Shown in pieces: positions 11,163 through 22,473 of a stretch of DNA of 64,000 nt. Made by a program: the position numbers and the translations under genes. The notes beneath the pieces are model-generated. The model saw only the letters and a program-made list of their open reading frames with translations, made no database searches and was not told the DNA's origin. Every line of letters starts with the position of its first letter. Position 1 is the stretch's first letter. Source of the DNA: Diploscapter coronatus (lineage: Eukaryota; Nematoda; Chromadorea; Rhabditida; Rhabditidae); contig OZ038423.1 of assembly GCA_964036155.1 (NCBI GenBank), positions 27,295,249 through 27,359,248 on the forward strand, written 5' to 3'.

Positions 11163-12202
11163 GCCAGAATGATATCATTAAAAAGGGGGAGTGGCGTTAA
11201 TCGAGAAATATTATAAAAATTGACGGTCACCATAAAGGTGCCAGACACACCAATCGATTTCGAATTATTTCCAAAAAAAAAATCGGGAATTCGTGTAATT
11301 TTCTAACGTTTTGAAAAATGGTTTTAAAAAAAAAAAAAACTTATTCCTCAGAAAGCAAGCAACTTGATAAGGAAATTATGAAGCGAAGCATAGACTTGAA
11401 AAAGGGATAATTTCTTGAAAGTTTTATTTTCGAGTTCAGAAGAAACTAGTTCACTGGCTATTTCATGGAAATTTTTTCTCGAAAAATGTCCGAATTTTTG
11501 TCGATTAAAAAAGCAAATTGAAACTTCTTATATCTTTGAGAGAAAAGATAGTTAATTAAAGATTTTAAAAATTCAAGAAAATTTTTAAAAAATCGCTTAT
11601 CTGATAAAAACAGCAGTCTGCTTTGTGCGGTCGAATCCGAACGATCCAGCATCAAATCTTCCCGTTTCTCGTCTTCATTGCATCTCACTCGACAAGCTTC
11701 TGAACAAATGCACTATGATCAGGGAATTATCGACCGATTTTGATAAAGCTTGCCAAAATCAACTACAAATTAGCAGAATTTTTCTTGAAATTTTTGTGTG
11801 AATTTGGTTAAATTTGTCTAAATTAGGGCATGAAATGGTAAGAATTATGCTTTAAAGCTAGTTTAAAAATAAATTTGCAGATAGTTGAAATTCTACCTTA
11901 AATTTGAAGATGGGCGTCTCGTGGAACCGATGGCCGGATTGACGTTGTTGGAGCATCTGAAATTAGCGGCTTTATTACAACAACAGGATTGAACAAAAAT
12001 AAACACGAAATCTCACAAAAATAAAAAAATAACGGAAAATCCTAAAATGAAAATTCAACCGAGCCTAAAAACGACTACGATATATGGACGTTTTGCCCCG
12101 CCCACTGATTTTTGCAATTTGCCCGCGCAAAGGGGGCGCTCGTTAATGGAGGGAATCGAGTGCGGCCTGATTTCTGACACAACCATTTTACCAAGTTTAT
12201 CG

Positions 12203-12336
12203 TCGATATAAGTAGTTTTTGAGACATTTTGGGTTTAAAGGGTACTTCCTCCCCAAGTTTTTGGTTTCTAACTACCATGTTTCTACCACAAACGCATTTT
12301 CCAGAGGAGCGGAGCTTGGGGACTAACAGTACCTCC
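12203..12336 (+). repeat. dispersed repeat, copy 1 (direct repeat with 17278-17402)
   Basis: Shares with 17278-17402 the ordered blocks ATCGTCGAT, GACATT..GGGTTT, TACTT, TTTGGTTTC/TTCGGTTTC, ACCACAAACGCATTTT and GGAGCGGAGCTTGG, in the same orientation and about 5 kb apart. The copies are diverged and carry no open frame. Probably an old non-autonomous mobile repeat. Confidence 0.65.
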
Positions 12337-12808
12337 CACTTCTTCTCGAATATCTATAGATCTCGTACAAAACTTCTCAATTTATTACATTTAGTTGAAA
12401 AATGATATCTTTGCCATTAGTTTTCTCACTTTGCCCTTCATTTCCTTCTATTAGTGAACGTTTGAATTGGGCAATTTGCCAATTTCCTCCTCTCTGTCTG
12501 TCTCTATCTGCTGATACAATTACTGCATCTCTTGGTAAATTGTATAGGAAACTGAATGGCTTTAAACCATTTTTTGCAAGGCATATTCTATTCGAGAAAG
12601 CTATGGTCTAGCAGGTGCCGATTCGTACCTTCATAAATTCTGAATGTTCTGGGATTGGTAGTTGATTTTTCCGACTCATCTCCTACTTATTAGCTAATGT
12701 CTGTACATATTGAAAGTTCACTACTTCTTTGTGAGTGATTTCGCTGTCGTTAACAATTTTGCTGATTCATTTTGATATTTTCCAATTTCAGGCAGAAGAC
12801 TCAACAAA

Positions 12809-13790
12809 ATGAATCAGGACAGCAACATGGACGTGTCTGATGAGGAGAATTCGGAGGACAATCGGGCTGAAACTGCAGTCGATTTTGACGATGACGGTCT
12901 GCGTTTCTCGCTCTGGTCAAATTAACAATAGAAGTTGCAGAACTCATCGATGTGGAGACGATCGGCGATTTTCCTCTGCCCATTCCCAAGCCGCTGCCAA
13001 CTCTCTCGGAAACGTCTCCCATTCCCAGCAAAGGTTTGTATTCTTTCATTGAAAGTTTATTATGAGCAATTTTCTGTCCAAGTACCATTTACACAAGTCT
13101 GAATTTTGCATTTAAAAATGAGATTTTTTTTGAACGAACATCTCAGACTTAAAATTCGACCCGCAGAGAAAGTAATGTCATATCGAGGGGAAAACATGCA
13201 TTCTTTATCCCTCGAAGAGATGCACTACATTTTCTGTGAATCAAATTTCGAGAGATCTGAACGTTGTACATTTGGCATAATGGCAAAGAAATAAGAAGTG
13301 AACACGATTTCATTCTTTACAGTCAAGCGAAAATATTCATTTGATAATTTCAGCCCCTTCTACTTCGACTGCAATCGAGCCTGACACCTCTCCAAATGAC
13401 GAGCCTCCCTCTGTTGTTTTTGCTCCTGGACTTGATGAGTCTGAAAGCAAGAAGGTTGGATTTTAGTCCNNNNNNNNNNNNNNNNNNNNNNNNNNNNNNN
13501 NNNNNNNNNNNNNNNNNNNNNNNNNNNNNNNNNNNNNNNNNNNNNNNNNNNNNNNNNNNNNNNNNNNNNNNNNNNNNNNNNNNNNNNNNNNNNNNNNNNN
13601 NNNNNNNNNNNNNNNNNNNNNNNNNNNNNNNNNNNNNNNNNNNNNNNNNNNNNNNNNNNNNNNNNNNNNGTATCCACCATATAAGTTTGGTTCGGATCCG
13701 AGACACTTTTGCAGTTGTCCGGCCGCTCTTAATAGTTTGTTCAGGTTATTCAAAGAATGCGTCTTAATTATATATCGATTTGTAACATAA
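12809..13790 (+). CDS. acidic, proline/serine-rich protein interrupted by an assembly gap
   Basis: An ATG at 12809 lies just after a TTTCAG acceptor. Exons 12809-12896, 12941-13033 and 13354-13454 join cleanly. The product begins MNQDSNMDVSDEENSEDN and continues DVETIGDFPLPIPKPLP and PSTSTAIEPDTSPNDEPP. It looks like a largely disordered, probably nuclear or regulatory protein; that is inference from composition only. 200 N's (13470-13669) remove the middle. Right of the gap an open frame (YPPYKFGSDPRHFCSC) runs to TAA 13788-13790, with AATAAA overlapping the stop, which may be the last exon. Whether that tail belongs to the same protein cannot be shown across the gap. Confidence 0.55.
13470..13669. 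other. assembly gap (200 N)
   Basis: Two hundred consecutive N's. The round length suggests a scaffold placeholder rather than a measured distance. It falls inside the gene beginning at 12809. Confidence 1.
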
Positions 13791-13799
13791 TAAACTGAA

Positions 13800-16700
13800 A
13801 GTGTATGCATCTTGCAGTATCAAATGAACTAACTCGATGATTCATCTATAATGACGTATCTACCCACATTTATCTTTAATTTAATTTATTTAAATGTCCG
13901 TTTAATTAAAACTCATTATTCTACTAGTTAAATATCTTGAAGAGTAAAGATCGTATAGTTTTTGAGGTTCTGCTGCTGATAATCTGAGTATTCCTTTCAT
14001 ATTAATGATATGTTAAGATCGAGATAAACGGTTATAGGGCTGTTTAGAGAACTTAATCGAAGGGAGGTATTAAAAAGCGTGAGAGTTTGAGATATTGAGA
14101 TATAACACAAATGAGTAAGTGCAAGCCAATGTAAAACACCATGGTAATGGCATTAGAGCACTACGGAGAGAGCGGGAAGGTGGTTAACGCCAAACCGAGC
14201 TCAACAATCCATCATTTACTATGGCATTGTACACTTAGTTGGGTGTTTATTAATTTAAAAAATCTTTTAAAATAGGTCTAGATTTTTTATTTCTAAATTA
14301 TAACTAAACATAGATTGAGATAACCATTGAAACCATGCATATTTTACTTAGAGTTGTTATATGAATTTTTGATTAATTATAAAGTAAATCGTCAATAACC
14401 TTGAGTGCTAGAAGATATCTTTCTGTAGTATCTGGTAATGAAATAATGAATCTTTTTTCTCAATAATAATTCAGTTTCCAAGTTACCGATCTAAGCTATG
14501 AACATTTTGTATTGAAAGAGCACAAAGTTAACAGACCAACATCATTCTTCCTCATTTTTACTAATATACAAAACCATATATCCTCATTTTCGATGTAGTT
14601 TATTCGTAGGAAGTTCTTCGACCATAAACATCTACTATGTACAAATCGTGTTAAAACCCAACAAGTAGACAGGGAAATTTTTTCCGATTTCTACAATTCT
14701 TTCAAAAAATTTGTACTCTAAATTGAGAATATTGTATTTCGGAGAAGAAACAACATACCGTACCACTCGCTTTTCACTTGGCAAAATTTCATTTCCGATC
14801 TAGACAAAGACTTTGGCCAAATCCTTCTTGTGGACGATCCTTAAGTAAAAATATTCCCCAGAATACTTTTGTGAAACTTCTAATATATTTCAATTTTCTA
14901 TAGGAAAATTTTTGTCTTGAGGACTTCCTCCCTAATAGTTTTCCGTTTTGGATCTCAGTTAGTCTAAAATTTTTAATTTGAATTCCCCGTTCTTATTTTT
15001 AGGAATCTTAATTTCAAACATTCTCGAAAATGTGTGCATTTTATCAAAGGAACTCGAGAATTAAAAATAGAAATGGATGTGAAAATCGCGCGATATTTCG
15101 AAAATGCGTATTATCAAATAGATAGCTATTATCTTTGATTAAATTTTATCCCTCTTAGTCGGAAAGAGGATCTTAGATTTTATCGGAATAACTAAAGCTC
15201 GAAACAGATTTCGTATGTCATTTAGAAATATTAGCATTTTAAAGCTAAGCCATTCTATATTCGAATTTAATCATAATGTTCTAACTACTAAAATCATAAT
15301 TATTTTACTTTTTAGGATTCTAATTTTATAGCTATTCAATACTTGAGCTTGATCAATTGAATTATAATAATTAAAAGCCCAATTATTCTAACAAATTAAT
15401 ATCTTACGAATTCCAATGATCTTTTACTTTAGATTATTTTAAAGATGCAAGCTATTGTGTAATCAAGAATCTTAAAGTTGCTGTATCTTCTGATCGTCGG
15501 CTTCTAATATGGCTCATTCCTGATATGATATTATTTCTTATCATATCTACAGAGTGCATTGAATTTCAACTGCTGCTGTAATTCTCTCTCATTCTTTTAA
15601 GGATTAGTCTTATTTACGTCACACCATCAGAGTATTTCTACATTTCTTAATTCTCTTGCCACTCTCTTACTCTAATCTATTCCTTTCATGTCTAAATCCT
15701 CCTAAATCTGCGCTATCTCTCGGCTTATCTTCTTAAATTGCCAATATCCCACGTGTCGCTTAGCGCTTGTGCAATTACGCTGCTCGGTGTTTCGGGGAGC
15801 TTTATCACTGATTATCACTTCCTATCAGCCTTTGTTAAACCTCGCGTCGTAGAAAGTGGAGATGTTTATTATCTATAATCCACAGTATAATTCATATTCT
15901 CCTGCGACTTTTAAAGTTTAATTAGTCTAGAATACACTAATTTCATTAGGCTATTTTTACTGAAGTAATAAAAAATGACATAATTTTGATAAGGCCTGTT
16001 TAAGATTCACGTTTCTGAGACGAAGACGGGTCGACCTTTTAAAATTATACAGGGACGGAAAATCACCAATAAACTATCAAATAGGAACTGATAGATCTTG
16101 GAAGACCAGATTTTTACTAAAAAGAGACTTCTTCTAACTTTATCTTCACTTATTATCATTTTCTCTCTATTGTTTTAACGCATGACGTAAAAACGGGTAT
16201 CTTTCATCTAGCCTAATCCACAGTATACTATGTTTTTCAAGAGTTTCTTCAAACCGATAATCTATAGTTAACCCCACAGCGCGTGTACTTCTTTTTAGGG
16301 AAACATGAAATAATCCGCCCTTCCAGGTTTTTCGCTTTCATTAGATTTAAGATTTGAGATTTCACAAAGAATAGCGTTTATGTCATACTTCCTTTTGTAC
16401 GAATATGTCAGGGCGAAATTACATAGGAATTTATTTTTGAATCCTTTAATTTTCTTTATACGGTAGTTAGTTTCCTTTTAGTGCATCACTAGGGTCAAAA
16501 ATCTTTCACAATCAGTTTCAGCACTTATCATAAATTAAACTTAATCTTTAAACTCTTATTACTCTTTAGTTAAACATCGCTGAAAGTTCATTTTATATGG
16601 TATTAACAACTTTTTAGTAAATAGTCGCTCATTCGTTTCCTATTTTCTGTTATCGAGATCTGAATTCGTTAACACGTTTACGCGTATATATTTTTATCGT

Positions 16701-17277
16701 TTAGGGACACACAATGCGTAAAAATAAGTAGTGACGCAAATTTTTAAATTATTTTTATAGCGGATCTAGTGAATCATGAAAAGATGTACAATTTTTCCAT
16801 ACACACGCTAAAAAATTTCATAACTCACAATTTGTCGTAAGTAGGCATTGTTTTCTCAGACACAATTTACGCTTATCTTTCAGAAGAAAATGTAAATTGG
16901 ACACGCACTTGTAGGTGCACCAAAACCGGCTAAAACGATCATTCTATTGTTAAGGATTTTTTCTTCTAGCCTCAATCTTTAACTTTATACTTCGCCTACA
17001 ATTTGTAGACGCACTAAAGTAACTCCAAAATATCAATGTTTCTATCCTAGACCCTTGATTAGGATCCTTAAGCAGATAAATCAAATCTCTGTTTGTGATA
17101 GAATTTCTGCCCAGAAATGTTATAGAGGAGGTGAATAATAATTCTGTGGAGAAGATCAAATTTAAGAAATTCTATAATCGAAAAAAAAAACCCCTTAAAA
17201 TGAACGTTTTGGGAAATGAATTCAAACTTGTACATATTTTTACGGGCAGCTCATGTCTCAATTTCTTGCATAGAACC
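13800..17277. other. AT-rich stretch with no gene seen
   Basis: I found no run of exon-like frames, no recognisable protein segment and no RNA gene here. Stop codons are dense in all six frames, and there is no frame of 60 codons or more between about 13811 and 16949. The short string TAATCCACAGTATA occurs at about 15880 and 16212. It may be intergenic or repeat-derived DNA. Confidence 0.5.
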
Positions 17278-17402
17278 GCTTTATCAGATGTATCGTCGAT
17301 CTAAATAGGGTTTTGTGACATTCGGGGTTTGAAGTGTACTTTCTTCTCAAATTTTCGGTTTCAAACTACCACAAACGCATTTTTGCAAGGGAGCGGAGCT
17401 TG
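17278..17402 (+). repeat. dispersed repeat, copy 2
   Basis: Matches 12203-12336 in the same orientation, ending in the shared GGAGCGGAGCTTGG block. Long thymine-rich open frames that overlap it are low-complexity artefacts. Confidence 0.65.
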
Positions 17403-17825
17403 GAAACTCCACCTTTTTCATGATTTTCTAATTGTTTTCTTCTTAAAATTCACCGAATTCTTCAAATTTCTTTCAAAATTAAAAAATAAATTCATCCATT
17501 CTTCGTTGCCTGGAGCACAGTATCAACTTTTTCCTCTATCTTTTCTCCCCCATCATTTTTCACACCCTCTCCTCCCCCACTTGTCAGTGACTATCAACCG
17601 GTTTTCCCTTCTAGCTTTCTCCATTTTTTACAAGCTCTCCATGATTGTACTATTTTTCACCATTGAACTGAATAATGTCTAGGAAAAAGTTATTTTCAAA
17701 TGATCTCTATAATAGATTTTTGAACTTATTGTTCTTACTCGCATTTTCGAATTTGTAGATTTGTAGACTACCAGACTCATTCGAACTACGAAAATAAACA
17801 TTCATTGTCTGAACGCAGCATTCCC

Positions 17826-18060
17826 ATACCAGTCGGTAACCAATGGTAACCGATCAGTAGTTATTTTTAAGAAAAAAAACTAATCAGTACCAGTCGGTAC
17901 TGACTGTTTTTACTCTTTATTACCAATCAGCACCGATTGGTTTTTCTCAAAAATTACTGCCGATTGCAGGGGCGTGGGCAAATTTTCGTTCCGTTCCGTT
18001 TCCGAAAATCTCAAAACCCATTTTCGCACACCCTTGGTCAATCGGTTACCAACTGGTATT
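17826..18060. repeat. 235-bp foldback element with nested palindromes
   Basis: The outer arms ACCAGTCGGTAACCAA (about 17828) and TCGGTTACCAACTGGTAT (about 18041-18058) are inverted copies. Inside are two palindromes, CAGTACCAGTCGGTACTG (about 17886) and ACCAATCAGCACCGATTGGT. No coding potential. Consistent with a MITE. Confidence 0.7.
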
Positions 18061-18139
18061 GGAAATACTGAGAAGGTAATTTATCTTAATGATCTCTACT
18101 TAGACTTACTATCTTATCATTGGTAAGCAATTTGAATCA

Positions 18140-18256
18140 GTGCGTATTCATAAACGCATCGGAAGGCTCTCAGACACTTCCCTATCATTTCTTACTGTGA
18201 AAAAAGCGACCAAGAGGTGTCCGAGAGCCTCCCGATGTGTTTATGAATACGGGCAC
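18140..18256. repeat. 117-bp foldback element with ~40-bp arms
   Basis: GTGCGTATTCATAAACGCAT and the following GGAAGGCTCTCAGACACTTC (18140-18180) pair with the right arm GAGGTGTCCGAGAGCCTCCC, GATGTGTTTATGAATACGGG and CAC (18214-18256), with about five mismatches. The loop is about 33 nt. This is the clearest foldback in the window. Confidence 0.85.
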
Positions 18257-18299
18257 AGTTCACCTATCACCAATTTAGAATGTTTACTAGAATGTTGAG

Positions 18300-19980
18300 C
18301 CTCCCACGCCTAAAGCCTTGAAATCATCCGAAATAAGATGAGGAATGGTAGGAAGATACCATTTTCCAGACTATTTCGCATGCTTTCAGTACCGGAGTCC
18401 AAGAAAGATTAGAATCGCCTCCAGTCTTTCGCGAATCCGATCACAGACCCTGAGTGCTTATGATTTCAAAATTTTCAAGTTGACCTGATTTTCAGATCAA
18501 ATTTGTTGATAACCAAGGAAAACGGCGAATTTTCCCGAAAATCCTTAGAACTCAGACCATCCTAACATTAACTGCTCTTTGAGACGATGACAAAGCGGTG
18601 AGTTGTGAAATGTCAAAATTGTAGTAAAGATATGAAAAGCTATTGACATATTTTGAGTATACGAGACCTACTTCCATATTTTCCTACCAGGAATTTGTAT
18701 ACGACGATGATAGTTTGACAACTAACTTGTGATAGTAATATGATTAATATCGTTGATAAAACGTGATGACTATTGTGAAATATCCCTCTTATAATCTGTG
18801 AAATGTAGATTTTGTATCCGAGTATACTTAGGCAATAATAATGACAAACTACACGGAGATCATATATAAATAGGGCGCGGCTGTCTTCATATTTTTCATA
18901 ACAGATATAGTTTTTCTCATTATCTTTATCCAAAATTATTTTTGCTATCAAAGCCTCAACCTATTTCTAAATATGCTCAAAATGATCGATATTAATGACA
19001 ATTCGGATTCTTCGCGACCACCATTTCCGAAGGGATTACCGAAAAAGGTTGCGAAGAGTCCATGCTGCCATGTTAATTCAATTTTCTTCATATTCTGATC
19101 AACATTTTCTATTATGATCGAAAGCTAGATTGAACCTTCAAATGAAACCCAACTTTTTGCCATTTTTTATCCTACTCCATGCCCCAATTCCCTATATTCC
19201 CATTAATCAAGTGTACCATTGTTAAATCACGAGTAGTCCTTCAATATTTCCATGTCTCGATTACTTTCTGTCTACCTCTACTTTTGAGTGGATTATGCTA
19301 ATTTCCTCCCTATCGACGCACACGCACACTTGTTACCTTTCCGAAATAATCCCTCTGTAGCTGTCTTTCCAATCATATTTCTTCTATTTCAATATATTCG
19401 GAAGGACTATATACTGGTTAATTCACACTTGAATATTCTGTCTGCTTCTTTGGACATCGTCTATATATGAGCAGTCTAACTTCCAACTTCCTCTACAGTC
19501 AGCATTTGCGTCAAACATGAGTAGTCGATTCGGTATTCCTATCTGACTGGCTCCATATTAGCAGGCTATGCTCAACAACTTTGCAAACTCGAAAATTCCA
19601 ACCTTTCTGAATTTCTAAATGTAATTAAATGAACTTTGGGTATCTATTCTAGCTCTAAAAAGAAAATTCAGCCACTCTCATTTTGATTCGAAAATTAATC
19701 GCTTGAAAAGTTAGGATATGAACAAGAGTGCTAGTTTCGGGCTACTAAATTCGACCAAGTATTTCTACACTATTTCCTACTTTATTATGATCCAGGTAAT
19801 TTAAAAAGAAGTTCCGGATTTTCCGCATTTTCATGCATACTATCCATGAGATGCGCGATAAATGCATTCTAAATGCGGAGAAATCGGTGATTTCGAAAGA
19901 TTATTTATTTATCAAAAATATTTACTTTGTTACAATCAAATAATACCCGTATATAATTTGATATTATTTTGGTAAGTTGA
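18300..19980. other. no supported gene
   Basis: AT-rich sequence downstream of the ENPP-like gene. A minus-strand open frame at 18640-18951 (103 codons, hydrophobic) has no splice context or family match and is not called. A TTTATT at 19904-19909, i.e. AATAAA on the minus strand, probably marks the 3' end of the ENPP-like transcript. Confidence 0.5.
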
Positions 19981-22473
19981 CTAGGAAAATAGTATTCTTA
20001 AAGCCAAGGGTAAAACGACTAGGAAGAAATTGATGTTGATCGAACTCTGATAGCTTGTGGGCATGAGGATGTCTTGCAAGTGAGTTAGCCTGAAATTTCA
20101 ACATTTTAGGGTTACGGTATCAAGACTTCAAAAGTTATACAAAATTCGCAACATCGCAGAATCTAACATACTAATAATCACGTTAAATCTTACGGTAGCT
20201 GCATACCTTGCAGAGATTTCGAAGTTACAATTTTTTATTTACCTGCCGGTAGACGGGTTGCATTCGAGTTGCAAAATATGACAAAGTAGCACGTAGACGT
20301 CGCAAATTTCAATTTCTGCCTTTTGAATGCCTTTCTTGAACACTAAAAATATTCTTTGAAAAATCAAGCGCGTCTCATTGGAAATACAAAAATACCATGA
20401 GACATGAAAAAATTGAAAATTAGGAAAGAACATACCCGGTCCGTAAGCCAAAAAGAGTCCCATCCCCGGAGGGTATTCGGCATTATAGCCACTGATCGCC
20501 GTCGGTATCAGCGACTTGTCGTAGGCTGGGACCTGCTTTTCCCTCTAAATTCAAAAATCCACCATTTTCAGTCCAAGTCCTTATCATACCGACGCAATTG
20601 CGTATCCGGGCTGTGCCAACAGTACCAAATCAGGAATGGTGCTGCTTTTCTTGTACTCGTACCACTCTGGTAGGTTTCCAGCCTAAAAACTCCAACTTTG
20701 CAGTTTTCCTTTGAAATTACAAACTTTATGCGTCGTATAGTAAACACTGATATTCGGTATGGGTGAGTGATATTTCAGCTGGCTATAGACTTGATGGGTC
20801 TTGCCGTTCTTGGCCTGGATCTGCTTGAATGCGCCGCAACCGATGGTTTTATTGACCAATTCCATAGGAAGGTAGTCGTCCAAGAATCTAAAATTGGTAA
20901 GTCGTTGCAATCACGACTTCAAAGCTGCGAACAAAGTCCAATTTCAATTCCACATCAATTTGGAAGAGTGGAGTTGAAGTTGAGATATCCTAAATTTAAA
21001 AATTTTCAGTCCGACCTAATATTTTTCCTAGGCACATCAATTAATGAGTGCGTGGACACGACGATCAAGTTTAAGTCGATTCGTATCCGAACTTCACCAA
21101 TAATCCGCTCCAGGGCCTGGAATTCAAAATTAAGTCGGGTAAATTCATCATTTTTGATCCCACTTCTTCAAACGAATGGACTTGTTTTAGCGTCTTCTCT
21201 TGTGCTCGAGCCATTCCGATTTTAGCCAGCTCTTCTCGGATCTTGACGTGGTTCACTATCACCAGGTCATGCTTTCTGAGAGTAAAAAGGTTAGAAATAA
21301 CAAGTCCTTTTAAAAATCGCTGTAAATATGCAAAAGAACTAGCTACTTGAACAAAATTTTCCCGTCACCACGATTTCATTTTTCTTTAAATATGCACGGG
21401 ATTTTCGGTCTTCAACTAACAAACCTCGTCGATTCAATGATCGTTTTCAGCGATTTCTCGTCGGTGAGATCTCCGACTTCCGAGATGCAGGCTTGCGGGC
21501 GATTCTTCCAGTTCACCTGGTTTTCAGTAGGTAATTTCATAATTCTTTCAAGGGAATTTGTACTTCGCATTCAGGGAAGAAGTAAACAGCCGTCTTGGCA
21601 CCGCTCCTCCTGGCCAACTCGTACAATGGTTCAATAGCCCACCACTCTCTGGAAGATGGTAAACATATTGTGAAATTTTTCTGGGGCTTGATTAGTCTTA
21701 TGAATTCATAAGACATAACTTTCACGTGTTTTAATGATTTTTGAAAATAAAATAAGACCTTTCATCGTTGAAAATAAAAGTATCGAAGTTCAGGATATTT
21801 TTAAGTAAATCTGTAACTCTACCTGACCAAATCAGTCCTTTGAGTGAAATTATCAAAGGTCTCGCCAGTTTTGAAGTTGTAGACGTAATCGTAGATCAAT
21901 CCGTGGCGTCTCGGCAAAAGTCCTAAATTTTCTCTATCAAAAATATTAAAGATTAAAAATACCGGTCATTAAGGAATGCCGATTCGGAAGTGGCAACGAA
22001 GGAAAGACTGGTTTCATTCGAACGCTCCAGATTCCCTCATCCTCAAACGTACGGAAGGCATTGTAATGGGAAAAACGGCGATAGATCGAGGAGCCGAGTC
22101 CATCAGCTGAATTTTCAGGTAAGTTATTTAAAATAAAAGAATTTCTATACTTACATCATCAGACTTGTCCAAAATTTTCCTATATCCCTTACCCTCCCCG
22201 TCCTAGGTTCGAAAAGTCCTACACGTCCTCGTTCGTCCCCATCCCAGAAAAAAGTGAATTTTGGACAAGCCTAGCCTTATCTTATACTGCAAAACATGTT
22301 TAATGTGATTCAAAATTATCAACTCATCTATAGTTCGATACAAAAATGAATGGTTCAGTTTCTGATCTTTTAAGGAAATATTTTCTTTTTAAGTTACCTA
22401 TGATTAAAATGACCCGTTGACCTTGAATACTGCATAGAGATAAAATGAGTAAAGTAAAACTCCGTAATATCAT
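19981..22473 (-). CDS. ENPP-family (nucleotide pyrophosphatase/phosphodiesterase) protein lacking catalytic residues
   Basis: Twelve exons join in one frame to give 409 residues: 22473-22422, 22106-21963, 21922-21823, 21648-21564, 21516-21425, 21275-21182, 21116-21016, 20887-20725, 20682-20590, 20532-20436, 20342-20243 and 20089-19981. A signal peptide (MILRSFTLLILSLCSIQ) is followed by ENPP landmarks in order: MKPVFPSLPLPNRHSLMTG, LLPRRHGLI, WAIEPLYELARRSGAKTAVY, DLNLIVVSTHSLIDV, FLDDYL, NLPEWYEYKK, GYNAE, FLAYGP and DVYVLLCHILQL. The length suits the ENPP4-6 group. A hydrophobic C-terminal tail may be a GPI signal or membrane anchor. The catalytic Thr (family PTKTFPNH) is Pro, the DHG metal motif reads THS, the HGYDN-type His is Ser, and the D..GH motif is absent. 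It is therefore probably an inactive homologue. The exact donor of the sixth exon is uncertain. Confidence 0.85.
22163..22270. repeat. ~108-bp foldback inside ENPP intron 1
   Basis: ACTTGTCCAAAATTT (about 22163-22177) is inverted as GAATTTTGGACAAGC (22256-22270). It sits in the first intron of the ENPP-like gene. MITE-like; no coding content. Confidence 0.65.

Noticed and set aside
13350..13810. Frames running through the block of N's
   Set aside because: The open frame exists only because N's cannot be stops.
17329..17682. 117-codon plus-strand frame
   Set aside because: Pyrimidine-rich sequence that runs through a dispersed repeat; translation is low-complexity Phe/Leu/Ser.
18640..18951. 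103-codon hydrophobic minus-strand frame
   Set aside because: AT-rich, no acceptor or donor nearby, no recognisable motif; could be chance.
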